This document shows, in pieces, positions 1 through 12,888 of a stretch of 64,000 nt of DNA (position 1 is its first letter; each line of letters starts with the position of its first letter). This stretch comes from Apodemus sylvaticus (lineage: Eukaryota; Chordata; Mammalia; Rodentia; Muridae): assembly GCF_947179515.1 (NCBI RefSeq), contig NC_067474.1, forward strand, positions 87,525,824 to 87,589,823. The letters are read 5' to 3'. A program made the translations under genes and the position numbers. The notes beneath the pieces were generated by a model, which was given only the letters and a program-made list of their open reading frames with translations, searched no databases and was not told the origin of the DNA.

Positions 1-215
1 AATCTTTGGTGCTGTATAGTTCATAATGTTAGCTTGCACAAAGTGGTGAGTGGGTAGCCAGTTTAATTTTGACATGTATGCATTTCTGACATTCTATGAA
101 GAAGCATAAAAATAAACTCCACAGGGGAAAAAAAATAAAACAGCGGCTATGGATAAAGCTTAGCTCGTAGACTATGTAACTGGCATGCATGAGTATAATT
201 GTCACTGCCATGTAG

Positions 216-276
216 ACCTGGCACAGTAGCACACATAAGTAATCCTAACACTTGGGAGGTAGAAGCAGAAGGACCA
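216..276 (+). repeat. B1 SINE fragment
   Basis: About 60 bases resemble the left part of rodent B1, including a degenerate 'cttgggaggtagaagcag' box. The similarity stops abruptly where L1 3'UTR sequence begins. It is an old, truncated copy. Confidence 0.5.
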
Positions 277-625
277 GATATCTTTTGAGAGTCTCTGCCA
301 GAGCTTGACAAATACAGAGGCAGATGCTCATAGCCAAGCATTGGACTGAACATGGGGTCCCCAAAAGAGAAAGAATGGAAGGAGCTGAAGGGGTTTGCAA
401 CCCCATAGGAAGAAAAATAATATCAACCAACCAGAACCCCCAGAGCTCCCAGGGACTAAAACACCAGCCAAGAAGTACTGGGGGACCCATGGCACCAGGT
501 AAATATGTAGCAGAGGATGGCCTTATTTGGCATCAGTGGGAGAGGGGACCCTTGTTCCTGTGAAGGTTCAATGTCTCAGTGTAGGGGAATTTGAGGGCAA
601 GGAGGCAGGAATTTAAAAAACAAAA
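277..625 (+). mobile_element. L1 3'UTR, old rodent (Lx-like) copy 1
   Basis: The stretch carries the rodent L1 3'UTR landmarks in order: the 'ctctgccagagc' and 'gacaaatacagag' boxes, 'gaaggggtttgcaacccc', the 'cagagctcccagggact' block and the 'gtgtaggggaatt' box. It lacks the terminal part of the UTR and runs into an A-rich patch at 613-626. A 79-aa open frame here (324-563) is an accident of the UTR. Subfamily name is from memory. Confidence 0.75.
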
Positions 626-936
626 GAGTTAGGGAAGGGCTGAAAGAGTTCAAACCCATAGACCAATAGGAAGAACTATATCCAGCACAAACCAAAGAGT
701 ATACATGGGCCAGTCCATGGCTCCCTCTACATATGTACCAGAACTCAGGAGTTACATCAGGAAGTTTCAATTTAGTATATATGAGCCTTATCTGGCTCAG
801 TGAGAGGAGAGCTAGAGGGGTGAGGCAGGCGTGGCTGCATTGGGGGGAACACCCTCATAGAGGCAAAGGGAGAGCCATGGGGTAGGGAGCTCATGAAGCA
901 GAAACCAGAAAGGGGATAACATTTGAAATGTAAATG
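626..936 (+). mobile_element. L1 3'UTR, old rodent copy 2
   Basis: A second, more diverged run through the same L1 3'UTR, from the 'gggctgaaagagttc' block to the 'caccctcatagag' box and the characteristic 3' end 'atttgaaatgtaaat'. It follows copy 1 in the same orientation, so the two form a tandem pair. Confidence 0.7.
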
Positions 937-3900
937 GACTGGCTACTTACTAAGAAGTTTCTCTCCATATACTATCCTAACCAAAACCAAGGTAAGGGCT
1001 CGCTTGATAGAACATGCTCCTGTTTTCTATTTCCACTTGTTACAGTAGCCACAGGCTGTAATAAAGTCAGCCAGAGGATAGATTCTGGCAACAAACCTCA
1101 GTTTCTCTGTATGAATTCAGCAGCTCACAAGTAACTCAAGACATTGATGGTGCTTGTAGCATGAGCTACATATCACAGCCACATTTAAGATGAAAAGAGA
1201 AAGAAAACAAAACAAAACTGCAACTAACTGGTGGAGTCTATTATATGAAAAAGTAAGAAACAGAAATTTAAAAGTTTCCTTGAGTTTTCCTTCCTAAAAC
1301 TATCTTCCCCCAAATCTCCTATGTGCCCTTTGTATGGTTTTATACGGAGCAACTATAGATACATCATATGTAGAAGCAGAAGTGAAACCAGGCCTTAGTA
1401 TTGTGAGGAAATTGCTGTCCATGGTATGAGTGAGAGAGAACAGACTGCAGCATTGTAAGAGCATCGTAAATAACTTTAAGTGTGCAATAGCACATAGCAT
1501 TGATTTGAATGACCTAGTAACTCGGCATTAACCCAAGCAATCATTCCCTAAGCAGGATTTATACCCTGTGTTATCAAAAGCAGTTCAAATAAACATTTAG
1601 ATGTTACTCTTCTCAATTAAAAAAGACAACTGGATTATTCTGCTATAAAGAACAATCCCCCCTTCTTTCTATAAAGTTAGTAATTTCCAATGGTATTAGG
1701 AAATAGTTTATCTTTCCTGTCTATTTAAATATTTGATTGACTCTTTCTGAAGGTATACGTGCAGATTTATTTGTAAAGTATCTGAAAGCTATGTTATACA
1801 TTTATGATAACAAATATAAAAAAATCAAAAAGAGCAAACAAAAAAGCCCCCATATTTATCTTCAGACAGAGATAGCATTCATGTTCATCTAAAACAGTTC
1901 CTAGGATTTAAATGAATTTGTGAAAGCAATTAAAACTGTTTAGGTTGTTTTCTCCTACCCTTTCATTCTGGGTTAAGTGACAAGACTCAGATTCACACAT
2001 AAAACATAAAACAAAGAAACAAACAAAAAATTCCCACATGTTAATGCCATAGCTTCATATTATCTGGATTAATGACAAGGAGTACATCAGTGTTAGTGAT
2101 GAGCCCTTACATAAAGACTTCAGAGCATATGGCTTCATTACACCCAAGATCATGGTTTGGGACTATAATAGGTTTGCCAGGCACAATAGATTTCACAAGT
2201 TGACCTTGCTGGATTTTCTTTTCATTTTGTAACAACATATCTCACGAATGTTAGCTTTAATGTAGGCCATGCAGATGCCAGTTGAGGCTAATATAAGCTT
2301 TTCCCTTGCTGCATGTGCCCCTTAGTGAAACTTTCAGCTAATGTATAAAACTTAAGTCTATACAAGTTTTACTGATCTAAGGAAGAGACAGAGAATTCTG
2401 GATTCTAAACAGTGGGTTTTATTTTTAATCAGTCTCCTGACTTTTCTCTGAAAAGTATCACACAAGCTAGGCATATTTATGTCTTTTTCCATTGTATTGT
2501 GTTGCGATTAAGTAAACAAGTCTTTATTCATTTTTTATTCTTTTTCAGGGATTAGATATATTCTATAATCAGGATAGCAAAAGGGGAAATTTGGCAGTGT
2601 AGAACAAAGGACGAATAATGGAAATTCATTAGGGAAAGACATTATTTTGTCCTTACAAATGTATTTGTCTCAGTAGTCTTTCAATTGCTGGACTCTAAGT
2701 AGCCCTCTCTCAAACACAGTTTACTAAGTAGCTTTTAATTTATGCTAGAGACTAGAGAAAAACGAAGAAATTACTATGGAAAGAAAGGCAAAGAGGTCAA
2801 ACTGGGCACTGTCACAGAGGAGAGTGTGAAACCTACTCAGAGACTGGAAGTGAAGGCAACCTAGAGATGTTAGATGTTACACCAAACTCCAGATGGTCCA
2901 GATGCTTATTGTACAGAGATATTTCAGTTGAGAAACACTTGACAAAGAATAGGATGCTAAAAAATGGACCATACTACTCTTTTGGTTCATCAATAAAAGG
3001 AATCATTCTAAGGTGATCATTAAAACATCTTGCAACCACTTGAAAGTCAGCTAAAATTTTTAAACTGTAGAATAAAAACCATCAACTAGCTATGATGTTC
3101 CTATTAAAGTTTAAATATAGTGAAAAAGAATACCAATGGGAGCTTCCCTGGAGACCTTGACTCTGTATTATAAATGGGTTCGGGCTCCTAAGAAAGTTAC
3201 AAGATAATTTAAAGTATCTCAATGATTTTTTTTTTTTTACTTCTGAAGAAGGGTGAAGGGGTTAATCACATCTAAATAAGCCAGCAAGTATACTAACAGT
3301 AACCTTGAGTCTTGATTCCTAGGACAGGAAGGCCACTCTAAGTCCCTACATCTCAGCTGCACATTCAGAACAATACAGCTGACAAGCAAAGGGTAACTGT
3401 TCAGAAGAGGATGCTACCTTGAGCATATATTTTGGTTTGAAGAAATGCTGACCTTAGAGAAATTTCACTTTCTAATTATTAATCATTAATTTTTCAAAAT
3501 AAGTTTTGTCTCAGCTAATTCTTGAATAGAAAAAGGCAGTATATTTTTTTATTATATTTTCCACATCCTGGAAAAGAGTGAACTACAGAAATGATGTCAG
3601 GATCAACTCGTGTCAAGAACATAAAATGGCTTTACAGAGTGAATAAAATGTCACCAGATTGTACCTAGAATATATCATATCCTTCTGTCCCCAAATGGGG
3701 CATGTCATATGACTGCAATTTTAATAAGAAATGCCTGGAGGCTTTTCTGCTGCATCTTAAGGGCTCAGGGTAGAATGTGCATGGAAAGAGCTGCTGTGTT
3801 TCAAGTCAAAGATCAGGGGAAATGGTCATACAGACATTGTAGAACAGTACACAGAATAATAGGAATGGAAAGGTAGAATGGATGTCTTATGGTAAACCAA

Positions 3901-6639
3901 GACATCCAAAGCTAAAAGGATTGTTTAATAGAAGGAAAGCATTGGGAGATCACTTTGGTTATTTGAGGGTTAGTTTCATAGTGGTGATTTTTGAGACACT
4001 AACCTGCTTCCACCAGAGAAAGTATACCCAGGAATACACAGAACATCTTGGCTCAGGATTACACAGTGTTCCTTCTAGGAGGAAGCTGTATTTTATAAAC
4101 ATGCTGCAGAAAAGGTAAAGGAAGCAATCCTGGAGTGTGTTATGCAGCTTCACAGACCCCCATTCTCTCCTATCTTACTCGATCTCTATATAAAGCTGTA
4201 AGACGTGAGAGAAGGCCATTCTTCTTTCTCAGATGGGGTCAGGTGGAGACAGCACTGAACCCCGAGTTTTATTTAGAGCTCATACTAAGGCAAAGCATGT
4301 CAGTCTTGTGATCAACTTAGAGAAACAAGCAGAAGCCTCACAGGAAGCCCAAGCTGCTGTCAATCGCCAATCCTCCCCCTCAGCTGAGGATATATTTAAA
4401 CCAAGTAATAATGAAACAAACTGGCAGCTGGCACTTTCACAGTGCCAACTTGAACCCCCTCAAAAGAAAACTTTCTTTTCTAGACAGAGTTTTAATTTCT
4501 CTTTTTGCATTTTTCATTTGTTGTTTATTTTAAAGTTGCATTTCTGAGTAAAACATTGGAATGAGATGAACAAAATTGCTAACAAAACATGACTTGGACA
4601 AGTTACAGGTTTTACATTTTCAAACTTCTGCCACCCAGGCATATATGAAGCTTTCAATTCACAGAAATTTGGACAACAGTTCCTCACATGGTCAGACACT
4701 GAATCTTTAAGCAGCAAGGGCAAAGGCAGTAACCTATTTAACTATTGGCCTTCTTCTATATCACATTCACTAAATATACATTATTCCTCCAATACATACA
4801 ATCTTGTGGGCACATCCTTTCATACTTCACAAGTTAGAAAGCCAAGGCTCAAATAAGCAATTTGCTTAGGGAAAGGTGACTCTCACTGGCAGATTCCATC
4901 CATACAACTTTTTGCCTCTGTTGTTATACAGTTCTAAACTTCTGAAAACAGATGACGTTCTCCCACTGAGAATTCATTTTGTATGTTTGTTTGGGGTGGA
5001 TTTTATTCAACTGTAGGAATAGGAAGCCTAAACCAATTGCTATTTAAAGCAGAGACATCTCATTCTATCTTTGAAAACCAATGTAAAAATGAACATGTTC
5101 CATGATGCCAGATGTTTGAGTTCATGCGATCGCATCTATGGCAGCTATAGTAGCTACACAGTGCCTGAGACATCAGAAACTCCTGTCTTCACCTGTTGTA
5201 TGACAACTATGTCTAAAGTTGGATGGTATATGGTAAAGCACATAAATAAACAAAGATGTAAGAAAAATGGTTGGCATGGTAAACCATCTAAAAAAGAATG
5301 CTGCCCTAGATTCAGTAATGGTGTAAGTTCTGTAAAGATTTTCATTACCTTGCCTTCTCACTTCTAAAAACATTCCAGGGAAAAAAGGAAGAACTAGACT
5401 TGGGAGCAGACGCTGCAGGGCACCTGCTTTCACTAATATATGAGTGCTGCTGAACCCACAGGCGCTGCCAACGTGTACCAATATGTCTCAGCTTGCTCCC
5501 TCAGTAACAGGTGTTTGCAGGCTGGCAAACTGGAGAGTGAGCCTCCCCTCCCAATTTGCCTGTCTTTCACTTGTCAAGGGTTTTGACAGGCATTTTGCAG
5601 TTCTCTGTCATACATTTCTAAGCATGACTACACAATACACTGCTTAAAGCAACCCCAAACCAAAGAACTCTGAGAAGGCCATCTCTAGATTTCTACTTGA
5701 TGCCATGCCTGGGGCGTTGGGAGCCCTTCCCTGAACACATGTCCCCTTCACTCACCCTTCCAGTGGGTGGACATTAATTCAAAAGTTTATCCACTGGTGA
5801 TTAGACTTTGATGTTGATTCAGAGTTCATCTCAGATTTTCATCCCCATATAAAGATTAAATTATTCCTTTCTTTGTTCCCATGAATCAAATGTATAAAAA
5901 AGTCCTTTTTTACATCACTGTTGTATTTTGGAGTCCATGTCTCTGATTTTTACCCTCTTTGAAGGACCACCAAATGATACTCCAATATACAAGAAGGTCT
6001 TTGTTGAGTAGTAAATTCAGAGATATTAAAAAATACATGTTATGAATTACCTCATTCTTTGGCAATTTCACATGTGCATGTAATATATTCTTGCCACCAC
6101 TCATTGCTCCTTCTTTTCTTCCTTTCTCCTCTGATAGCCAGTCCTCCCATCAAGTCATCCTATTTTCAGGCCTTTTTTCTTGCCCTCATTTTATCTCTGT
6201 GACTTCACATTTTAACCAGAGTCAGTTTGAACACAGGTATGGAGAAATCCACTGGAGCAAGAGTGCCTCACCTGATGCTGACATCACTTCAAACAATGAC
6301 TTTCTTTTCCCCAATTGTAATCAGCTCCCAGTAGCTTCATCTGTGACTGAATGTTTATGATTCCATCTTGTGGAGGCCAGATAGAGGGAACTGGAGCTGC
6401 TTAGTGCAGGAGTGCCATGCCAACACTCTTCAGCCAGAAGGACTGCCTCCTCCCCAAGCTCATGGCTCTGATGGTTTCTTCTTTTGCTTCCCAATGATCT
6501 GCAGGTCTTGGCAGAAGTGGATGATACAGGTAAATTGTTTAAGACCGAACCCTCAACAGTCACTTGTTCAAAATATTTTGACAAGTCAACAATATTCATT
6601 TCAAAGAGAGACTGAGAACAGCATTATAACCACATAATA
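937..6639. other. intergenic, no gene recognised
   Basis: AT-rich sequence with stop codons in all frames and only short chance ORFs. There is a poly-T run near 3229-3239. I see no SINE, LTR or exon that I can name. One 104-codon ORF at 4233-4547 is listed separately. Confidence 0.6.
4187..4547 (+). other. unassigned 104-codon ORF with upstream TATA-like box
   Basis: An ATG-initiated frame runs from 4233 to 4547. The predicted protein begins MGSGGDS, has a Glu/Gln/Ser-rich middle and a hydrophobic Phe-rich tail encoded by T-rich sequence. A TATATAAAG box lies at about 4187-4195, some 40 bases upstream. I recognise no family, the tail looks like translated T-rich DNA, and no splice partners are evident. 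I regard it as probably non-coding. Confidence 0.12.
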
Positions 6640-9552
6640 CTTTTTTTATTTTTTATTTTTTATTTTTTTTTGATAGAGAGCAAACTGATGAACCAGGCAA
6701 GAAGCCACTCATGGCTTCGGCATCACTGGAGTACCCAAGTGTGTGTGAATGGATGTAGAGATGGACTTCATGAGTTGCTTGGAAAAACAAGACAAAATGC
6801 TTGATTAACATAAAAAATCCTCATTAGAGTCTGGTCGGCACTAGCTAATTGGAAACATTTCCTTTCTTTTGATATGAACATTTGCACTGATTTAAATTTC
6901 AGTTTGTTTATGTATGAGCTAAAGATGTTTAAGTTGTTGCAGCCAAATGGCATTGTAAGAAATCATTTTAACACTGGAATTTAATAGTTGCTAATAAATA
7001 TATAATGAAAGAAATGGTAATATAATGTATTTTTATACCTGAAGATGGTTGTTTCCTTGAAGAAAATGATGTTGGAGTTTCTACTAATTTTTGGAAATGT
7101 CTTATGAGTAGTGGCCACCATAATAATAAAGCCACATTTATGCTTTACATACAACCACATATTATTATTAAAATGGCTATAGGTACATTACCACATATCT
7201 CTATCACAAGGAAGAATGTACATTTTCCATGATCTGCTGTGCCTACTCACATACAGCATATTTTTCTTCATTGACATTTGCTGTTATTCTAGACAGTGCT
7301 TGCATATCATAAAATATTTAAATTAATTTGCATCACAAAGCTAAGCTATTATTTTACAATGTGAAATGAAGAAAGTATTCTTGGGAAATAGAAAGAGTAC
7401 CCTACAGACCTACATGTATGGATGTACAAACATACACACACTCATCATCACCACTAATTCCAACTTCTCGTATTGTTGAATGTGTGAGCAGATCTGCAGG
7501 CCTGAAACATGTTTTACTGACACATCTTAATCAGACCACAAAAGGGTCCCAAAAGACCAACCCACTTCCCTTTAAGAATTATTTGGTTGGCCAAGTGCAC
7601 TACAGAGTTCCTGTGAAACACTGCTGCATGTAGCTACAGGGTGATGGGGGTGGGTGTGATGGACCAGCGGTTTCTTGTTTTCCTGGCAGTTTTCAATGAT
7701 TCCTGAAAGAGTGCTAATTGGGAGGGGGGTTGTGTCTCTTGTTTTCTCCTAGCTCCACTTGTCTCTGCAACCAAGGAATAGAGCTCCCTTTTTGTATGTA
7801 TGTTTGTTTGTTGGTTGGTTTTTGTCTTTTTAAACAAAGATTATAGGGACAGAGTTAGTGTTGAGAAGGAAACTAAGCAATAACATGATCTGATGTCCTA
7901 AATTTTAATGGATAAAATTTATGTTCTAAAATTGTATCTGACTTTCCCAAGAACTTATCAAAGAAGGATGATCTGTGGCTCCAGTCAGATGATCCTTTTA
8001 ACATATGACACTGAGTACAATCTTCAAAGGTAGGTCAGGTTCAGCTACATGTGAATACTAACTAAAGGACAGATATGTAGGCTTCACTCTCAGGACTTCT
8101 GATTTAGTTCTAAATGTGGCAAGTCTGAGACTTCGCATTTCCCATGAGTTCTGTCTGGAGTAATTCTACCACTTGAGAACCACTGACATATACTAATGCT
8201 ACCAAGAGAAACAAGCAATTTCTCTTTGTTCTCATTCAGCTGTTCAGGCCTCTGTGTACTAACTCAAAATACTTATTGAACAAAAAACACTTTCCTGAGA
8301 AGCTGAGAATGGCAAACATAAATATAACTCTAAGTCAATTCTTTTCTTCAGGATTTCACAATAAATGGGAAGGAGCAGATGTATAATCAGTTACCAGGTA
8401 ACTGTTTCAATGGAATGATAAAAATCAATACAAAATTAATGGTTGTGTATGAGTACTTATAAAGGTAAGAAAGAAGACTCTTTAGAGGATGCTTCATGAC
8501 AGAGGTGATATTTGACTGAAGTGTTGAAGGACAAGAGAGACCAAAGTTCTATTGTAAAGGAATAAGCCATGCAAAAAGATTCAGAGGGCTTCTCTTTTTG
8601 TAAGAAATAGTGACATCAAGAAAAGGTGTTTAAAAGAGAAGTCAGGAAACAGTTGCTGTTGAAGACAAAAAGATACAGGGTCAATAAATGAAAGGCATTT
8701 CATACTCTGCCAGCTTCTGTGAGATACTTGTCTATTTAATGTTTTGATAATTTTATACAGGTCTACAATAAAATGTCTGTCTCACTTTTGCCTTTTCAAT
8801 TGCCATATCTCTCTGACACATCCCCTGTCAATCTCATAGATTTTTTTCTTTGATAATCCACCAGGAACAGTTAAAATTGCCCATAAGTTATGGGTGTGGT
8901 GCCATTCCCTGGACCATGAGAAGCCCACCAGTAGTCACAGCCTCAATAATTATCAATTACCCCTCTTCCAGCTATTATCCACTGCTAATAGCTCCTCAGT
9001 AAGGAGCTTATTTGGCTCTGTTGTTCTGAGCCTGTGGAAGCTTAGTGTATTGCACTGTGAGGGTGCAGCTGCTGAGGAGGATGTGACAGGAAAATCTTAG
9101 CATTTCTTTCAAGAAAACAGTCTTCAATGACACCACAGAGACCTTTAGTGGACATCAGAGTTCCAAATCAATAGGTGCTAAGAAAACCACCATGTCAACA
9201 TAATAACTTTGTGCTTCATGCAAGTCAGTATGGAGGAATAACTTGAGAAGTCCCTCGGACAGAGTTTCATACTCCAGAACTCAGTGATCTTATCTGTAAG
9301 AGCATAAAGTGATTCAGCTCATGGAAGTACTAGCATAATGCTTTGCAAAAGAAAAGAATTCTAACATTTTTAATTCTTTACTTCATAGTATAAAGGTTGA
9401 TATAACAAGCAGTGGGGCCAGATACCTGTGTGACTAGGGAAGCCAGTCCAAAGCAAGTGGGAGGTCTAGACTAGTCCAAACCCCAAAGATCTTATCCTGA
9501 GACTGCAGGAGTTAAGACTGTTTCCTCCTTGTTTTGGGTCTCCATGATTCAG
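6640..9552. other. intergenic, no gene recognised
   Basis: The start is a (TTTTTA)n-like run at 6642-6671, followed by about 60 bases resembling an internal piece of a rodent interspersed repeat. The rest is AT-rich sequence without a convincing ORF, exon or repeat family. Confidence 0.5.
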
Positions 9553-9780
9553 AGAAAAAGAAGAAGGAGGAGGCAGAGGAGGAGGAGGAGAAGGAAGAAG
9601 GAGAAGAGGAGGAGGAGGAGGAGGAGGAGGAAGAGGAGGAGGAGGAGGAGGAGGAGGAGGAGGAGGAGGAAGAGGAAGAGGAAGAGGAAGAGGAAGAGGA
9701 AGAGGAAGAAGAAGAAGAAGAAGAAGAAGAAGAAGAAGAAGAAGAAGAAGAAGAAGAAGAAGAAGAAGAAGAAGAAGAAG
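9553..9780 (+). repeat. purine tract (GGA)n/(GAAGAG)n/(GAA)n microsatellite
   Basis: About 228 bases of almost uninterrupted A and G on the plus strand. It grades from GGA-rich through GAAGAG units to pure GAA. The poly-Glu, poly-Arg/Lys and poly-Leu/Pro open frames over it are artefacts. Such homopurine-homopyrimidine DNA can form triplex (H-DNA), which is general knowledge and not shown here. Confidence 0.97.
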
Positions 9781-9954
9781 CCAGTAGCCAGTCATGGTGT
9801 AAACATCAGTATTATAAACATACAAGATAAATATGACACTTTCCAAGCCTGCTGTCACTGTCACTACATCCTGATACTTACCATGGATAATGGATTTGAT
9901 CTAGCATGCCCTCTGTTATTTGTCGGTAGGTAGGAAGATAGCTCCCCTGGGTTT

Positions 9955-12015
9955 GTTTGTTTATTATTGAGTTTCTTCTTCATTTACATTGCCAATGGCA
10001 AAACCTTTCCCAATTTCCCCCGTCCCCAAAGCCCCCCTTCCCAAAGATTCCCTACCTCTCCTCCCACCCCCTGTCTCCAAGTATATGCCCCTCTACCCAA
10101 CACACTCCCACCTCCACCCCCCAACCCCTGTCCATTTTCCTTTGTTGGGGCATCTGTTGAGCCTTTACCTGACCAAAGACCACTCCTCCTACTGATGCAC
10201 AACAAGGCCTTCCTCTGCCACATTTTTGGCTGGAACTATGTGTACCTCTTGGTTGATGGTTCAGTGCCTGGGAATCTTGGGGTGTCTGGGTATTCGGAGT
10301 CATTGTTCTTCCCATGGGGCTTTAAACCCCTTCAGCTCCTCTGGACCAGCCTCTAAATCCTCCGTTGGGGACCCCAATCCTAGTCCAATAGTTGGTTGCT
10401 AGTTTCAGCCTCTGTATTTGTAAGGCTCTGTCAGGGCCCCTCTGGAGACAGCCATGTCATGCTCTTTTTGGTACATGCTTTTGTTGTAGTATCTGGGGTT
10501 TAGTGACTGTTTATAGGATGAATCCCTAGGTAGGGCAGTCACTGGGTGGCCTTTACTTCAGACTCTGCTCCACACATTGCCTCCCTTATTGCTCCTGTGA
10601 ATATTATGTTCCCATTCTCAAAGGAACCATAGCACCCTCACTTAAGTCCTCCTTCTTCTTGAGCTTCCTCTGCTGGGTGAATTGTAACTTGTTTATTTTG
10701 AGCTTTTGGACTAGCATCCGTTTATTAGTGAGGGCATACCATGTGCGTTCTTTTGTGACTGGGTTATCTCGCTCAGAATGATACTTTCTAGTTCCATCCA
10801 TTTGCTTAAGAATTTTATGAATCCATTGTTTTTAATAGCCGAATAGTACTCCATTGTGTATATATACCACAGTTTCTGTATCCATTCCTCTATTTATGGA
10901 CATCTGGGTTCTTTCCAGCTTCTGGCTATTATAAATACGGCAGCTATGACCATAGTGGAGCATGTGTCCTTATTACATGTAGGAGCACCTTCTGGGTATA
11001 TTCCCAGGAGTGGTATAGCTGGATCCACAGGCAGTACTATGTCTAATTTTCTGAGGAATCACCAAACTGATTTCCAGAGTGGTTTTACCAGTTTCAAATC
11101 CCACCAACAATGGAGAAGTGTTCCTCTTTCCCCACATCCTCTCCAGCATCTGCCGTCCCATGAGTTTTTCATCTTAGCCATTTTGACTGGTATAAGGTGG
11201 AATCTCAGTGTTGTTTTGATTTGCATTTCCCTGATAACTAAGGATGCTGGACATTTCTTTAGGTGCTTTAAAGCCATTTGAGTTTCCTCAGCTGAGAATT
11301 CCTTGTTTAGCTCTGTACCCCAATTTTAATAGGGTTATTTGATTCTCTGGAGACTAAATTCTTGAGTTCTTTATATATGTTGGATATCAATTCTTAATAG
11401 ATCTAGAAAGAGCAATTCTCAAATTCATCTGGAATAACAAAAACACCAGGATAGCAAAAACTATTCTCCACAACAAAAAATATTCTGGGGGAATCACCAT
11501 CCCTGACCTCAAGCTCTACTACAGAGTGATAGTGATACAAAACTGCTTGGTATTGGTATGCAGACAGGCAGGAAGATCAATGGAATAGAATTGAAGACCC
11601 AAAAAAGTACCCACACACGTACGGTCACTTGATATTTGACAAAAAAGCTAAAAACATCCAGTGGAAAAAAGAAAACTTTATTAACAAATGGTGCTGGATC
11701 AACTGGAGGTCTGTATACAGAAAAATGAAATTCGACCCATTCTTATCTCCTTGTGCAAAGCTCAAGTCCACGTGGATCAAAGATCTACACATAAAATCAG
11801 ATACACTAAAGCTTATAGAGGAGAAAGTGGGAACAAACCTTGAACACATGGGCACAAGGGAAAAGTTTCTGAACAGACCACCAATGGCTTATGCTCTGAG
11901 AACAAGAATCAACAAATGGGACCTCATAAAACTGCAAAGCTTCTGTAAGGCAAAGGACATAGTCAATAGGACAAAATGGCAACCAACAAATTGGGAAAAG
12001 ATCTTTACTTACCCA
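9955..12015 (-). mobile_element. L1 with 5' inversion (twin-primed), 5' truncated
   Basis: From 9955 to about 11396 the minus strand carries an L1 3'UTR (C-rich on the plus strand) and the ORF2 C-terminus with its Cys-rich region. At about 11397 the orientation flips: 11397-12015 encodes on the plus strand the ORF2 segment lying immediately upstream, from ERAILKFIWNN to NWEKIF. The two pieces are adjacent in a normal ORF2, with only about ten codons missing. This is the standard product of twin priming during target-primed reverse transcription. Stops and frameshifts make it dead. I could not identify a clear target-site duplication. Confidence 0.85.
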
Positions 12016-12064
12016 GGAATTATTTAATAGGCCCCCCAAAAGTATAACATAAACAACAAAAAGA

Positions 12065-12226
12065 AGCCAGACGGTGGTGATGCATGCCTGTAAACCCAGC
12101 ACTCTGGAAGGCAGAGGCAGGCAGATTTCTGAGTTCGAGGCTAGCCTGGTCTACAGAGTGAGTTCCAGGACAGCCAGGGTTATACAGAGAAACCCTGTCT
12201 CAAAAAAACAAATCCAAAAAAGAGCC
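12065..12226 (+). mobile_element. B1 SINE
   Basis: A full-length B1 with the 'cctgtaaacccagcactc' box, 'gatttctgagttcgaggc' and the terminal 'gaaaccctgtctc', then an A-rich tail. It is 7SL-derived and transcribed by RNA polymerase III in its active form. It lies about 50 bases beyond the twin-primed L1. Confidence 0.93.
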
Positions 12227-12306
12227 GAAGAAGAAGAAGAAGAAGAAGAAGAAGAAGAAGAAGAAGAAGAAGAAGAAGAAGAAGAAGAAGAAGAAGAAGA
12301 AGAAGA
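12227..12306 (+). repeat. (GAA)n microsatellite, about 26 units
   Basis: A perfect GAA array of 80 bases grown out of the A-rich tail of the B1. Its poly-Glu reading frame is not a protein. Confidence 0.97.
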
Positions 12307-12888
12307 TCATCTATTCACAACCCTAAAGAAGCATGGGGGGATGAGCTAGTTGGTGACACCCATAACAGGGTGTGAAGAATAAGGTAATAGATGAAAGCAG
12401 CTAAATCAGAACAGTTTCAGAGATAATACTAAGAGTGAAACATGTACAACATAGTATCACTCTATCAGGCACCCAAATTTTCATTTTGAGGATTGAAACT
12501 CCAACATATATTCCTTCATCTAATATACTTAGTTATGACATACTGAATTTAGGGTAAAATGGCTTCCAAGAAGAACATGTCTCTTTCCTGGAGGTGTACT
12601 TCCTAGGATATGCATAATAGGGGAGAGGAATATAATCTCCATGCCTTCTAAAATTGGTCCTATTGCTTCTCAACATTGTTCACTTTTTATTCTTAAAGGA
12701 TGTGTTATTGTTTCAGTACTTGTTCTAATTATGCCCCTGACTTTATGATCTAATGCTGGGTCCCGATTGTATTGTTACTAGAGATCTCTATGTAGCATTA
12801 TAATTTATGATACAAAAATCACTTTGGATTCCCTGTATTCAGTTTCTGTGCAACAAACTACCAAACAACTTAGCAAATTAAAACTTTT
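12307..12888. other. intergenic, nothing recognised
   Basis: AT-rich sequence with no ORF, exon signal or repeat that I can name. Confidence 0.5.

Noticed and set aside
9466..9933. Overlapping ORFs of poly-Glu, poly-Arg/Lys and poly-Leu/Pro (98-134 aa)
   Set aside because: All three are translations of one purine microsatellite in different frames.
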